DNA from: Periplaneta americana
Taxonomy: Eukaryota; Arthropoda; Insecta; Blattodea; Blattidae
NCBI RefSeq assembly: GCF_040183065.1
Contig: NC_091127.1
Location: 20,498,891 to 20,562,890, forward strand
Direction: 5' to 3'
DNA length: 64,000 bases
Position numbers and translations under genes: made by a program. The notes under the pieces were generated by a model. That model had not been told where the DNA came from, did no database searches, and saw nothing but the letters and a program-made list of their open reading frames with translations. Positions 22,798 through 33,700 of this stretch are shown here, one piece after another (position 1 is the first letter of the stretch; each line of letters opens with the position of its first letter).

Positions 22798-24726
22798 GGG
22801 TGGAATTCATAGTCGTCACTTATAAAATGAGTGAACCCTTAAGCAATAAGTTTTTGCTTATAATAAGGGAACCCTTAAGTCAATTCCGAATTCATAGACA
22901 ACACTTATTTTCACGTAATGAGTGCTCACTTACAGCTGCCGGACATGACGTCATAACAAAAGCTGACTCTCATTGAACTAATCGAAAGCAGCTCTACATG
23001 GCGAGTTGCTATATCAAGGAGTTATCAATATTATTGTACTGAATAAGTTATATACAGCAATAGTTTCATGATATGTTAAATTCTAGTTTCATGTTAGTTA
23101 TAGTTATAATCAGATATCCTACTAATTGGAACACATGTTCTGTAGTAGTGAATTTCTTAAATAAATAAATTAAGCCTATTAGGCCTACTATATAATACTG
23201 TATATTGAATTTATTAACGTAGTGTTATATAGGTCAGTTTCTATCTGATGCTTTTCCAATTCACTGCGGGCTAAAGCAGGGAGATGCACTATCACCTTTA
23301 CTTTTTAACTTCGCTTTAGAATATGCCATTAGGAAAGTTCAGGATAACAGGCAGGGTTTGGAATTGAACGGGCTACATCAGCTTCTTGTCTATGCAGATG
23401 ACGTGAATATGTTAGGAGAAAATACACAAACGGTTAGGGAAAACACGGAAATTTTACTTGAAGCAAGTAAAGCGATCGGTTTGGAAGTAAATCCCGAAAA
23501 GACAAAGTATATGATTATGTCTCGTGACGGGAATATTGTACGAAATGGAAATATAAATATTGGAGATTTATCCTTCGAAGAGGTGGAAAAATTCAAATAT
23601 CTTGGAGCAACAGTAACAAATATAAATGACACTCGGGAGGAAATTAAACGCAGAATAAATATGGGAAATGCGTGTTATTATTCGGTTGAGAAGCTCTTAT
23701 CATCCAGTCTGCTGTCCAAAAATCTGAAAGTTAGAATTTATAAAACAGTTATATTACCGGTTCTTCTGTATGGCTGTGAAACTTGGACTCTCACTCTGAG
23801 AGAGGAACATAGGTTAAGGGTGTTTGAGAATAAGGTGCTTAGGAAAATATTTGGGGCTAAGCGGGATGAAGTTACAGGAGAATGGAGAAAGTTACACAAC
23901 ACAGAACTGCACGCATTGTATTCTTCACCTGACATAATTAGGAACTTGAAATCCAGACGTTTGAGATGGGCAGGGCATGTAGCACGTATGGGCGAATCAA
24001 GAAATGCATATAGAGTGTTAGTTGGGAGACCGGAGGGAAAAAGATCTTTGGGGAGGCCGAGACGTAGATGGGAAGATAATATTAAAATGGATTTGAGGGA
24101 GGTGGGATATGATGATAGAGACTGGCTTAATCTTGCACAGGATAGGGACCGATGGCGGGCTTATGTGAGGGCGGCAATGAACCTTCGGGTTCCTTAAAAG
24201 CCATTTGTAAGTAAGTAAGTAAGTAAGTGTTATATTTACTCTGTAATTTGCCAATTACAGCTACAGTTTACATTTTTGGTTATGGTATCTATACTTAACT
24301 CTTTTTAATTTATTTTTATTTGCTATTTTTCATTTATATCTATAACTGTGTCTTTTATTTAGGTAGTATCTATGTTTTTTTTTTAATTTTTAATATGTAA
24401 TTACACTTGTATCTTGCATTTGTATCTGTTCTATCTCTTTTTTCATGTTATATGCAATTCTATGTTTTTTCCAGAGGCTTCTCCATGTCTCTAACATACC
24501 TTTTTGGGACACGTATATTTTCCTCATTTCGTTCAAGAAAGTCCACAAAATGCTCAAAATCATTCTCAGTATCCATTTTGAAAATGAGTGGTCACTTAAG
24601 GGTACAGACCAGCTCACTTAAGTAATCACTCATTATGTGAATGAGGGACCACTATGAATTAGGAATAAGTATAAGTAACCACTTAAGGGTTCACTCATTT
24701 ATAAGTGACGACTATGAATTCCGCCC
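22798..24726. mobile_element. Harbinger-like element carrying an RTE LINE
   Basis: Inverted ends beginning GGGTGGAATTCATAGTCGTC (left) and GGGCGGAATTCATAGTCGTC (right, complement) pair over about 45 bp. TTA flanks both sides (22795-22797, 24727-24729), the three-base target usual for PIF/Harbinger. Subterminal stretches repeat CACTTAAG and ACCCTTAAG motifs. The 76-residue minus-strand frame 24617-24390 may be a remnant of an accessory protein, but I cannot name it. The LINE at 23231-24226 was inserted later. Confidence 0.75.
23231..24226 (+). mobile_element. RTE-type LINE, 5'-truncated, with a long open frame
   Basis: An uninterrupted frame of 279 residues (23358-24197) covers the last part of the reverse transcriptase and the C-terminus: [11 protein letters not shown] with the catalytic YADD, then [64 protein letters not shown]. 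Upstream, [20 protein letters not shown] lies in frame from about 23269. The 3' end is a TAAG microsatellite, typical of RTE. Target duplication GTGTTATAT at 23222-23230 and 24227-24235. The endonuclease and most of the palm are missing. Confidence 0.9.
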
Positions 24727-24729
24727 TTA

Positions 24730-25160
24730 CAATACCATTGCTATCGGAGAATTTACTCCTCTTCTGCAATTATGTCGTAACATCACACATGAACTATTTT
24801 AAGATGAACAAATGAACAGCTCGTGACAGCTTAAGGGCGGGGAAGAGAAAGATCTAGAACAGTGAAAGAAATTCTCTCCTACAAAACTCCCAAGGTTTTA
24901 AGAATTCTTATATCTGCATAATAAAGCAAGAAAACTGTTGAAGATAACACAAAACAACAACAATACTAATAATTATAATAATTTATTCTATTAATTAACA
25001 TTACAAAATAACTAAAATAATAGTATAATTTTACATGAACTTGTAGCACATTGGCTGTTCAGCTTTAATAAATGAGTGATAATCCACAGAACTAGAGACA
25101 ATGATACGACTTCCTCATGTTGCTCTCTATCAAGAATTCATTTTGTCTTCAGATAAATCT
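24730..25160. other. No gene recognised
   Basis: AT-rich sequence; nothing identified. Confidence 0.35.
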
Positions 25161-26061
25161 AATATAATATAATGAAAATTTTTTGAGTTCAATCTATAAG
25201 ATTTATCTATTTTGCAAATGTTTATTTGCTACAACATATATAGAATATTAACGTTTTTGCCTTTTCGGCATCATCAGATATGTTAAAAAACACGTAATCT
25301 AAACCTTGAACAAATTAACGAATGTACATTGTAATATGCATGACAGATAGATTTTCATGAGTTTTATGTAGTATGCCTTGTAAGTAAAAAGGTTTATGTA
25401 GAAAAAGATTTCCAGAAAATATAAATTTGGAAGGTCGATTATTATGACAAAATTTTCTTCAATTATATTCATCATAAATTCACTCCTTTATAATATTAAA
25501 TAATTATCATTAACGTATATTCACGTGTTTATTTACATTTTCCATTATTTCGCCCCTCTCAACAACTGTTTATACAGGATTAAAACACATGTAAGTTATT
25601 AAGATTAATATAAATTTAAACTTTGATCCAAATTTACACTTTTTCCCTTTATTTCAGCATATCACCCATTCTAAAACCTACAAGCATATGTTTCTGCCAA
25701 CACAATGATGTTTGCTACTATTTGAATGCAGTTACTTATACACGCAATCAATAAGTAAGTTTCTAGCAGGATACGATCATTCACTTAAAATTTATTAGCC
25801 ATATATTTTTCAGATAAAACATTGAAACATGTATTTTACAGATTCAAGATTGATGAATGAAGAACAGCCAAATGTATTGCTAAACAACTACTAAGGATCA
25901 ATTGTAACAGCATGACAATATACGACACATAAGATTTTATCAAATTTTATCATTATTTATTATTAATTTTATTAATCATCTATTATTGATTTTATAAATT
26001 TGTCCTTTAAATATATTGATATTACATCACCATTTTACTCATAATTAACAAAATTCAACTA

Positions 26062-27358
26062 CAGTGAAACCTGTTCAAATCGGAACCTGAATAATCTGGA
26101 ATCCTGTCTATTTCGGAACAATTTATTGGTCCTGGCGAAATTTGTATGTATTATGTGTAATTTTTCCTGAATAAAACGGAAACTGTCCAACGCGGAAACA
26201 GAAACTGTCTGCTACTGTTCAAAACGGAAACAATATTTTGGACACACTATATTTTGTATCTATATTTTGAAACAGCGTGTAATTTCAAGGAATATACGAA
26301 ATATGTAGGTCACTAAGATAAAAACAAGTTTTCTTTGCAAAATTTTAGAGGGTACAAGGGTGTGTTGGCCTGTCGGTCATAAATTTTATTACTCTGTTGA
26401 CTAGGCAGACGAGTCCCTTCAAAGATTTTCAATGCTTCACACCCGTATACTGTCGTAGCTAAACAGAGCGCAAGTGTAGTGATTTCCAGGTAAAAAAAAA
26501 AGTTGCATAAAATGTGGCATTAACATTAAGTGATGAAGTAAAAGTTATCGAGATAAAGGAAAATTAGAAACAAAGTCTATGTGAAATAATATTGAAGTAC
26601 AGTTGTGGAAAACTCAGGTGTGACACTTTAAAAATTAAAGATCATAATGAGTGAGTGGCTTGCGGCCGATATTGGTGACACAAAAGGAACCAGAAAGCAA
26701 CTGTTTATGTGAAAATAAATGAACTGTTGTGGGAGTGGGTTCTTCATGACATTTCAAAGAACAAGCCAATTTCTGGATCTGTTTTGCAAAGCAAGCTATT
26801 GAACTGGGAAAGAAATTAAATAAACCAGAATTCAAGGCTTCTAATAGATTGCTCTTAGTCCAATTAATTAATAATGTGCAGTGATATGCAGTACAGTATT
26901 AGAGTATAATGTTGTTGTTGTTGTTTTCTAATGCCAGGCGTTTAACAATAAAGTCATTTGACCTCTTGCACTCCAATATTTTTCAAAGATATTATCATGA
27001 CCAGCCACTGAAGCACAGATTTTTAGAGTATAATGTTAGATATTAAATAGAATGAGATTAATAAACTTTAGTAATGTTTAATGACTAATGAGTGAGTTAC
27101 GATAACATTTATACAGAAAATGAGATTTTAATCAAGATGATTCACCAACGTAATAAGCAACAGAAAGCTGATTTAATGTGATGAATGTTAAATGGAATAT
27201 TTTGTACTTCTTACAGTTTGGGACATGCCATTTTGTTTTTCATGTATATGAATGACAAAATATTCCATTTTAATGTCACACCTGAATAATACGGAAACCT
27301 GTCCACAACGGAAAAAAAATTAGGACCATGTCACTTCCGTCTTGAACAGGTTTCACTG
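26062..27358 (+). mobile_element. pogo/Tigger-like DNA transposon, decayed
   Basis: Ends CAGTGAAACCTGTTCAA and, inverted, TTGAACAGGTTTCACTG, flanked by TA (26060-26061, 27359-27360). Between about 26500 and 26880 broken frames read like the N-terminal CENP-B/Tigger DNA-binding region (IMSEWLAADIGDTKGTRKQL, then FFMTFQRT). The DDE core is absent and stops are frequent. A 109 bp LINE tail is inserted at 26914. Confidence 0.8.
26914..27022 (-). mobile_element. LINE 3' tail, 109 bp
   Basis: Nearly identical to the 3' end of the LINE at 19445 (AATGCCAGGCGTTTAACAAT, AGCCACTGAAGCACAGAT), with an AAC microsatellite tail (GTT on plus). Flanked by the 15 bp duplication TTAGAGTATAATGTT at 26899-26913 and 27023-27037. 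An extreme 5' truncation. Confidence 0.9.
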
Positions 27359-27608
27359 TATTAAGTCTTTTCCACCAATATTAATTATTGCTGACATTCG
27401 TATTTTGTTAATAATTTAATGCAAGATGTAATACAATATGCTTGTCATTTTAATCATTTCATATGTGTTTCGTAACATGAGTTATATGTATCTGCAATCA
27501 TATTGACCTTCCAAATTTATATTTCCTGGAAATCTTTTTCTACATAAACGTTTTTACTTATAAGACATACTACATAAAACTCATGAAAATCTATCTGTCA
27601 TGCATATT

Positions 27609-28350
27609 GTTGTTGTTGTTGTTATCTAATGCCGGGCTTTGGCAACGAAGCCATTAGCGTTCTTGCTCTCCAATATTTCTCTGTGGTTGATCCATCAGGT
27701 AGAACTTCACAGGTTATGAGATGATCTTCAGTCATTTCTTCTTCTTTGTTGCATAGAGGGCAATTTGGATTTGTGTAAATTCCTATTTTATTCAAGTGTT
27801 TGGCCAAATAATCGTGTTCTGTAAGCAGTCTGAATTTTGCTACCGCAGATTTACGTGGGATTTCTGGAATAATTTCTGTTTTTTTTTATTAAAATGCTCC
27901 ATTTTTTATCTTTGGCTTTGGTACATAGTGCTTGGTTTTGCTTGATTTTATATTTATTTTTAATTAGTCTTTTGATGGATGTAAAAGGTAGGCTTGTATT
28001 TGTATTCTGAATTAAATTGGATCCTTTCTTGGCAAGAAAGTCAGCAGTTTCATTTCCAGCAATTCCGCAATGTGCAGGTATCCATTGCAATTGAATTCTT
28101 TTCTGTAGTTTTTGAAGTTGTTGGATCATTTTGTGACATTCTTTAATTTGGATTGACATCATTTTATATGAATTTATTGCATATAATGCTGCTTTAGAAT
28201 CAGAGAGAATGACAGCATTTTGAAATTTATCTATTCTGTATAGTAGGTGTTGGAGTGAGATATGAATAGCCATTATTTCCGCATCAAAATTTGTTGTATG
28301 ATGTCCTACTGGTTGATAAAATGAGAATAACGCACACGTAATTCCTGATC
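27609..28350 (-). mobile_element. I-group LINE 3' part: RNase H and zinc-binding domain
   Basis: Minus-strand translation from 28273 gives AVILSDSKAALYAINSYK, LQWIPAHCGIAGNETADFLA and, in another frame, IGIYTNPNCPLCNKEEEMTE with DHLITC. DSKAA with WIPAHCGI.GNE.AD.LAK is RNase H, and the CxxC..H.C after it is the retrotransposon zinc-binding motif. An 18 bp duplication CTATCTGTCATGCATATT (27591-27608, 28351-28368) and a GTT tail mark a clean insertion into an arm of the element at 25168-28537. Confidence 0.9.
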
Positions 28351-28539
28351 CTATCTGTCATGCATATTACAATGTACATTCGTTAATTTGTTCAAGGTTT
28401 AGATTACGTGTTTTTTAACATATCTGATGATGCCGAAAAGGCGAAAACGTTAATATTCTATACATGTTGTAGCAAATAAACATTTGCAAATAGATAAATC
28501 TTATAGAGTGAACTCAAAAAATTTTCATTATATCTCTAT

Positions 28540-30466
28540 CAACAACTCAAATCGAAAGTGAAACCTTGACAATGACATTTTAACAATGCTGCATGATGCG
28601 ACTTGTGCCTAATCCCATAAATTCTCGACAGTCATGATCAATTAAGTGAATTCATTCAAGGGAACCATATGTTTCTTATAGAAAACCAGAAATCTCTTTG
28701 TTCAGAGACGTCAACTATCTTTATTCATCCAGTCCTTAGTTGTCTGTAAACTTATAACTATAGAAAGAGATAAATTATATTCCATTCAATATCTGTTCAA
28801 GATATAAATCTAGCCAATTAAAATGCTAATAAGCACAAATTCTAAACAGATCAGAAACAATAAAATATTTTCTGTACATATAATATTAACATTTATTACA
28901 AGGGTAAATAACCAAAATGCATGATGTGCTTACAAAATACATACTACGTTAGATGTGCAAGCATCTCAATTTAAAAAGACAACTCAGAAGGTATTATGCA
29001 TAATATACTTCACAATGTGGACAGGATGTGGTAACTGTGCAGTACCAGTAATAATATCATGCCTGGTGGTACCAGTGTTCCAACATTATGATGATGTCAT
29101 CTGTAAATACTGGCAAATGTACTGAAATGCAGTTTGACGACTTCTAAGTTGCAACAATGTGAAACAAGTGAGTCAATGCCAGATGGTTCTGATAGTGTAG
29201 GTTTTGCGTAGAAACAGGAGCATTAGAAGAGCACTAAACATGTTGAAGATATATGTAAATCTTATCTTTTTTATTTTTCTCTACAAGCTTGATACATGTT
29301 TTCTCAAATCTTTGGTAAACAATTCAACAAAAACGAGTGCTTTAAACTATGAATGCCTGTGCAAGGTAATTTAGATTTCATGACTGGCTATTTTTCATGT
29401 TCAATTTTCTCTGTCCTCTAATTTTCTAATTATCTTACTACTACTGAGATTGGATCCTGCGGGCACCCTTGAAGTTTACTGAGAGAAATTGAAGCATTGC
29501 TGGGAAGTATTGCTTTAGAAACAATCCTTTTTCCTTTATGTGTATATAATAACATCTAAAATCTGTATCAGGATAACTCTAACCCCATTGACGCCAACCA
29601 TGAAAGTCTACATTAAAAAAGTCTCGTATATTTTCTTTTCTGAATCTTCTTGAGGGACGAATATAGAAATAAATTTAATGCAAAGCAACATCTACCATCC
29701 CACTGATAATCTTTAAATGTGGACTATCAGGTAGTATAACATAAACGATAGTACACAGACTCGCTGTGATTGAAGTTTTATGTGATATGTGAATTACTCT
29801 GCAGCTGGATATGGTGTTACATATTGTCAGTTAAGAGAGTCCTTTCGAGGACATGATACTTCACATTTCTTATACAAAATTTTTAATTTCTCTATCAATT
29901 AGTGACAACTGAAATAAATCTGTTCCTCTAGATTTCAAAACGAAGAATGTGCATTATGTATACAAACTGTCCACATTATCTTTAACTACTCAGGACGTTA
30001 GTGAAAGTGACTCACGAACTTAGTCCATAAGCAATAAGTGTTTGTTATAACAAAAGCCTAAAAAATATCCCTAAAAAGAAAAAAAAAATATATTTCAACA
30101 TAATGAGGCAGTACTTCCTTCTTACTTGGTGTACGGTACCACTTGAACATATACCTTTCTAGAGACTTTATGTAACTTATTGCACGATTATTTGAAAAAT
30201 TAAGTGTTTGTCCCCTTTCTACCCTCCTTACAGAGAATTACAATACTACACAATCCATGAAATATATCGATGTTGAACATTTGAGTGTACGTACTCTATG
30301 TGAAACATGTAGAGAGCATTAAGAGATTTTTTAATGCAATGACTGAAATAAGTGTAAAATGTTTGCTTTCATGACATGTTGGAGTTGGACATCAGCATCA
30401 TCACCAAACTAAATTGCTCTGTAATTGCACCTGTTTCCATTCAAAACACTGCTACACCTGACTTGC
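28540..30466 (-). other. Probable CDK8 3' untranslated region and downstream flank
   Basis: Low-repeat sequence directly downstream of the CDK8 stop codon. An AATAAA on the minus strand (TTTATT at 28892-28897) lies where the repeat-free stretch ends, so a UTR of up to about 1.5 kb is possible; other candidates exist nearer the stop. The true cleavage site cannot be set from sequence alone. Confidence 0.3.
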
Positions 30467-30757
30467 TCAGAATCTCTGTGCAAATGTGGGCGCGGGCTGC
30501 GTATTGGCCGAGGAGTTGAAGATCATGCCAGGCTGTGTCACATGCTGCTGCTGCTGTTGTTGTTGCTGCTGCTGCTGTTGTTGCTGCACGTGGTGGAACT
30601 CGGGCTGTTGTTGTTGCTGCTGTTGTTGCTGTTGCTGCTGTGATGTCATGCCAGATGAAGTGGTAACAGGGTGAGGTGGTGCCAGACGTACACGCTTGGC
30701 ATTAGGGCCGTGGTTGTGGCTGTGGTTTCCTTGGTCCCCCTGGCCCCCTTGGTTGCC
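30467..30757 (-). CDS. Cdk8: CDK8 exon 10 (low-complexity tail)
   Basis: Acceptor ttgcag, then [17 protein letters not shown], a basic segment [12 protein letters not shown], two polyglutamine runs (12 and 16 residues, CAG and CAA mixed) around PEFHHV, and an end at PAPTFAQRF. Polyglutamine tails are common in insect CDK8. The CAG runs make this exon prone to length variation. Confidence 0.93.
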   Translation of the reverse strand, partial: GNQGGQGDQGNHSHNHGPNAKRVRLAPPHPVTTSSGMTSQQQQQQQQQQQQPEFHHVQQQQQQQQQQQQQQHVTQPGMIFNSSANTQPAPTFAQRF

Positions 30758-33700
30758 CTGCAACAGTGCAGATTTGCGTGACATGAACATTTTTCTGTTC
30801 ACGACACAGGGAATTACACTCTCTTATTAATGCAATTCAGAACTCACTAGACATAATCTTATAATTTTTTAACACTAAAAGATGCACAACATTTTATATG
30901 GGTGCTATTATTTGAATTGGCTCTTCTGTTGCCAAACCATTAAGTTTTTTTTTTTCAGAATATGTATGATAAGACTTTCTTATGTTAAATTCCAGCGTAT
31001 GGGCTATTCCAAAATGAAATCGATCAGTAAAAAACCTCGCATTTTTTTATACTCTAATTTTTTCCCTACTTATACAAGGTGCTGAGGGGAGTGCATTTTC
31101 AAAAATATATTATCGAAAGTCAAACGGTTTTCGTATTATTGAGCGATAAATTTAGCGTATTTTCAGGGGCGGCTTTCGAAGAGGGGCTGCGGAGCTGCAG
31201 CACCCCCAGACATTTGTGGCCCTTGTCTCGTTTTATGTTGTGAAAAACATTTATTATACAGTCTCTATTTAGCAGCTCGAATTTTTAAAAACATTTCGCT
31301 CTCAATGACATGCACGCAGTCGTTATTGAAGTCACTTCCTCCCCTGGTGCTGCCAGAGCGAAACCAGAGACAAGGACTATAGGGTGAAGCCACTTCCTCC
31401 TCTGGAGCTGCCAGTCTCGTCTCGGATGCTTTGCGCATTAGTTTTACCCCTCCTCCCTGCTGCCCCTTGCCATGAATCCAGAGTTTCCAGGTGCTGCAAA
31501 ATTTGCAGCAGTTTGTCAGTAGCGCGCAGTTTTAAATACATTTTCTTTAATGTTGTGAGTATAACAAGTGCAAAAATGTTTAATTCTGTACAATATTTAC
31601 AGTCTATTCAGTTCAGTACCTTAACAATTCAGGAGAAATGTGAAATTAAGTGCCCATCAGTTGAATCTCATAATGTAAAGAGCCGCTAAACAAAATACAA
31701 AGGCTCGCATATTTTTTGATAATTTATCCAGTATCCCTGCTTTCTTCTCTCGATCTCCATACAGTCTGTATTAGATTAATGTGTTTCAAAGACAATTCCA
31801 TCAGCTGAGGCAACAAGATGGATTTAAAATAAGAACAATAAATGTTGTTCATGAGAGGAAGGAGCCATTGCTAGAATGTTTTCAAACCATAATGGAATGT
31901 GAAACATCTAACAACATCACAATAAATGAGGCAAGTGCTCTGGTGCGTACTCTTGAAGATCCTGAATTCAATTTCTGGCTCAGTTATTTTTTTTATTTGT
32001 TGATGTGTCATGTATATATATTATACACCCAACTACAACATCGCCAGTTAGATATTTCTAAGGTTCAAATCTGCATATAAAAATTAAATTATGGTTTATT
32101 TAACGACACTCGCAACAGCAGGGGTTATATCAGTGTCGCCCGGGATTTTGTCCGCAGGATTATTTTAAATGCCAGTAAATCTACTAACATGAGCCTGTCT
32201 CATTTAAACACAACTTAATAGATAAGGCGCATGGAACTAATCTTTAAATAAAGTAAGTTGCTTGGTTTATTTTTGTATGCAGCCCCCCTTAATTCAATAC
32301 CCACGAGCCGCCGCTGCGTATTTTATAAAAACAAGCCTCTTTCAGCACTCAGGACTCTGGAACCATTTACTGCAGAACATTGAACGAGAGCTTATTTTGA
32401 AGCTGACATTTGGTAGGTTATGTTAAGAAGTAATCCTTATTTTTTATTGTATACAGAGAGACAGATAATTTGATTTTACTTGCTTTTAGGCTTTTCGGCC
32501 ATTTGTAAAAATGTAAAAAAATATTGAGAAAAAACTTTGCATTATTAAGAGGGATTCGGCATTGTTTGCTTAGTGGCTCGGCAATAAGTTTTGAGGGTAT
32601 TAAATAAATTATTTTCACACGCCTAGACTTGAACGGCGCAGTACCCCATGCACTGGCCGAGAGCTGAAGATAAGCGAGCATTGGGCGTCATTTTACTCCT
32701 GTGTTTATGAAAACCTGTGATAAAGCTAGCCCAGCCATGACTACTAGACGACATATCACCCGTTTGTCTCCTGGCCTTGCTTGTCTCGACTACCTCCCGT
32801 CTCACAGTCAGCTGGTTAGTTCACGCGCGTACTATTTATTTTCTTTATTTTATATTTTCAATACTTTCTTATCAACGTACCACCAGTAAAAAATATGTGT
32901 TTATTTGTACTTTCAATGCGGAATCTAACCATATATTTTAAAAATATTTTTTCGTGGCCAAAGGCGTCTTAATGAAGAAAAATCTAAATTTCTCCATTTC
33001 CATAAAAAGTAAGAAAAACTGTTTACATGTCAATATAAACTTTAACTTCTCAGCATCAAAATAAACCATGATTTTGATCATTGGGTGAAAGGGTTTCGGA
33101 GCCACAACAGTTTAAAGTTGCTAATTTTATGAAAATACGATAAATTTAAATATTATTAATTTAAACACTATTAAGTTCTGTTGCCTCAAACTTTGTACAA
33201 AGCATTATATCACAATTGTCAACGGACAGAAAAAGTTTCATTGTATTTAAAAATTGTAAGGTCAATTTTCTCTATATTTCAGGTCAATTTGAGATGGAAT
33301 AGCCCGTACATTATTAAATTCTAACACACAAAAAAATACATCACATTAACATACGAAAACGAATACACACACAAGATTGCAACCTCATTCAAAAAATTAA
33401 ATTACAACATCGCATACAGAACAAATAACACTCTACAGAAACATCTCAACACACAGAAACAAATACAACCACACAGGAGTATACAATCACAAATGTAACA
33501 CCTGCAACAACTTCTACATAGGACAGACAGGCAGATCATTTCAAACACGTTACAAAGAACACATCACAACCATAACAAAATTACAAAACACCTCCACATA
33601 TGCAGAACACATCACAAATGCTAACCACACCTACAGAGACATCGACACAGACATGGAGATACTACATATCCAACCAAAAAGCCAGAAACTAAACACACTA

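Larger units (their letters stand above)
25168..28537. mobile_element. Element with about 280 bp inverted ends carrying hammerhead-like cores
   Basis: 25168-25440 and the right arm 27500-27608 plus 28369-28537 are inverted copies (shared GAAAATTTTTTGAG, ATTACGTGTTTTTTAACATA, GTACATTCGTTAATTTG). The right arm is split by a LINE at 27609-28350. Each arm includes CTGATGA, a short stem TGCC/GGC, then (G/C)AAAA(A)CG (28424-28448 plus strand; 25252-25277 minus strand). Such cores are known in the terminal repeats of Penelope-like elements. The inner region holds a pogo-like element and no recognisable reverse transcriptase. Confidence 0.65.

Noticed and set aside
23358-24197. Host gene similar to so-called craniofacial development protein 2-like models
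   Set aside because: The protein is the C-terminal part of an RTE-type LINE with YADD, a microsatellite tail and a target duplication; several copies exist in this window.
30425-30674. Plus-strand leucine- or cysteine-run frames
   Set aside because: Antisense shadows of the CDK8 glutamine codons.
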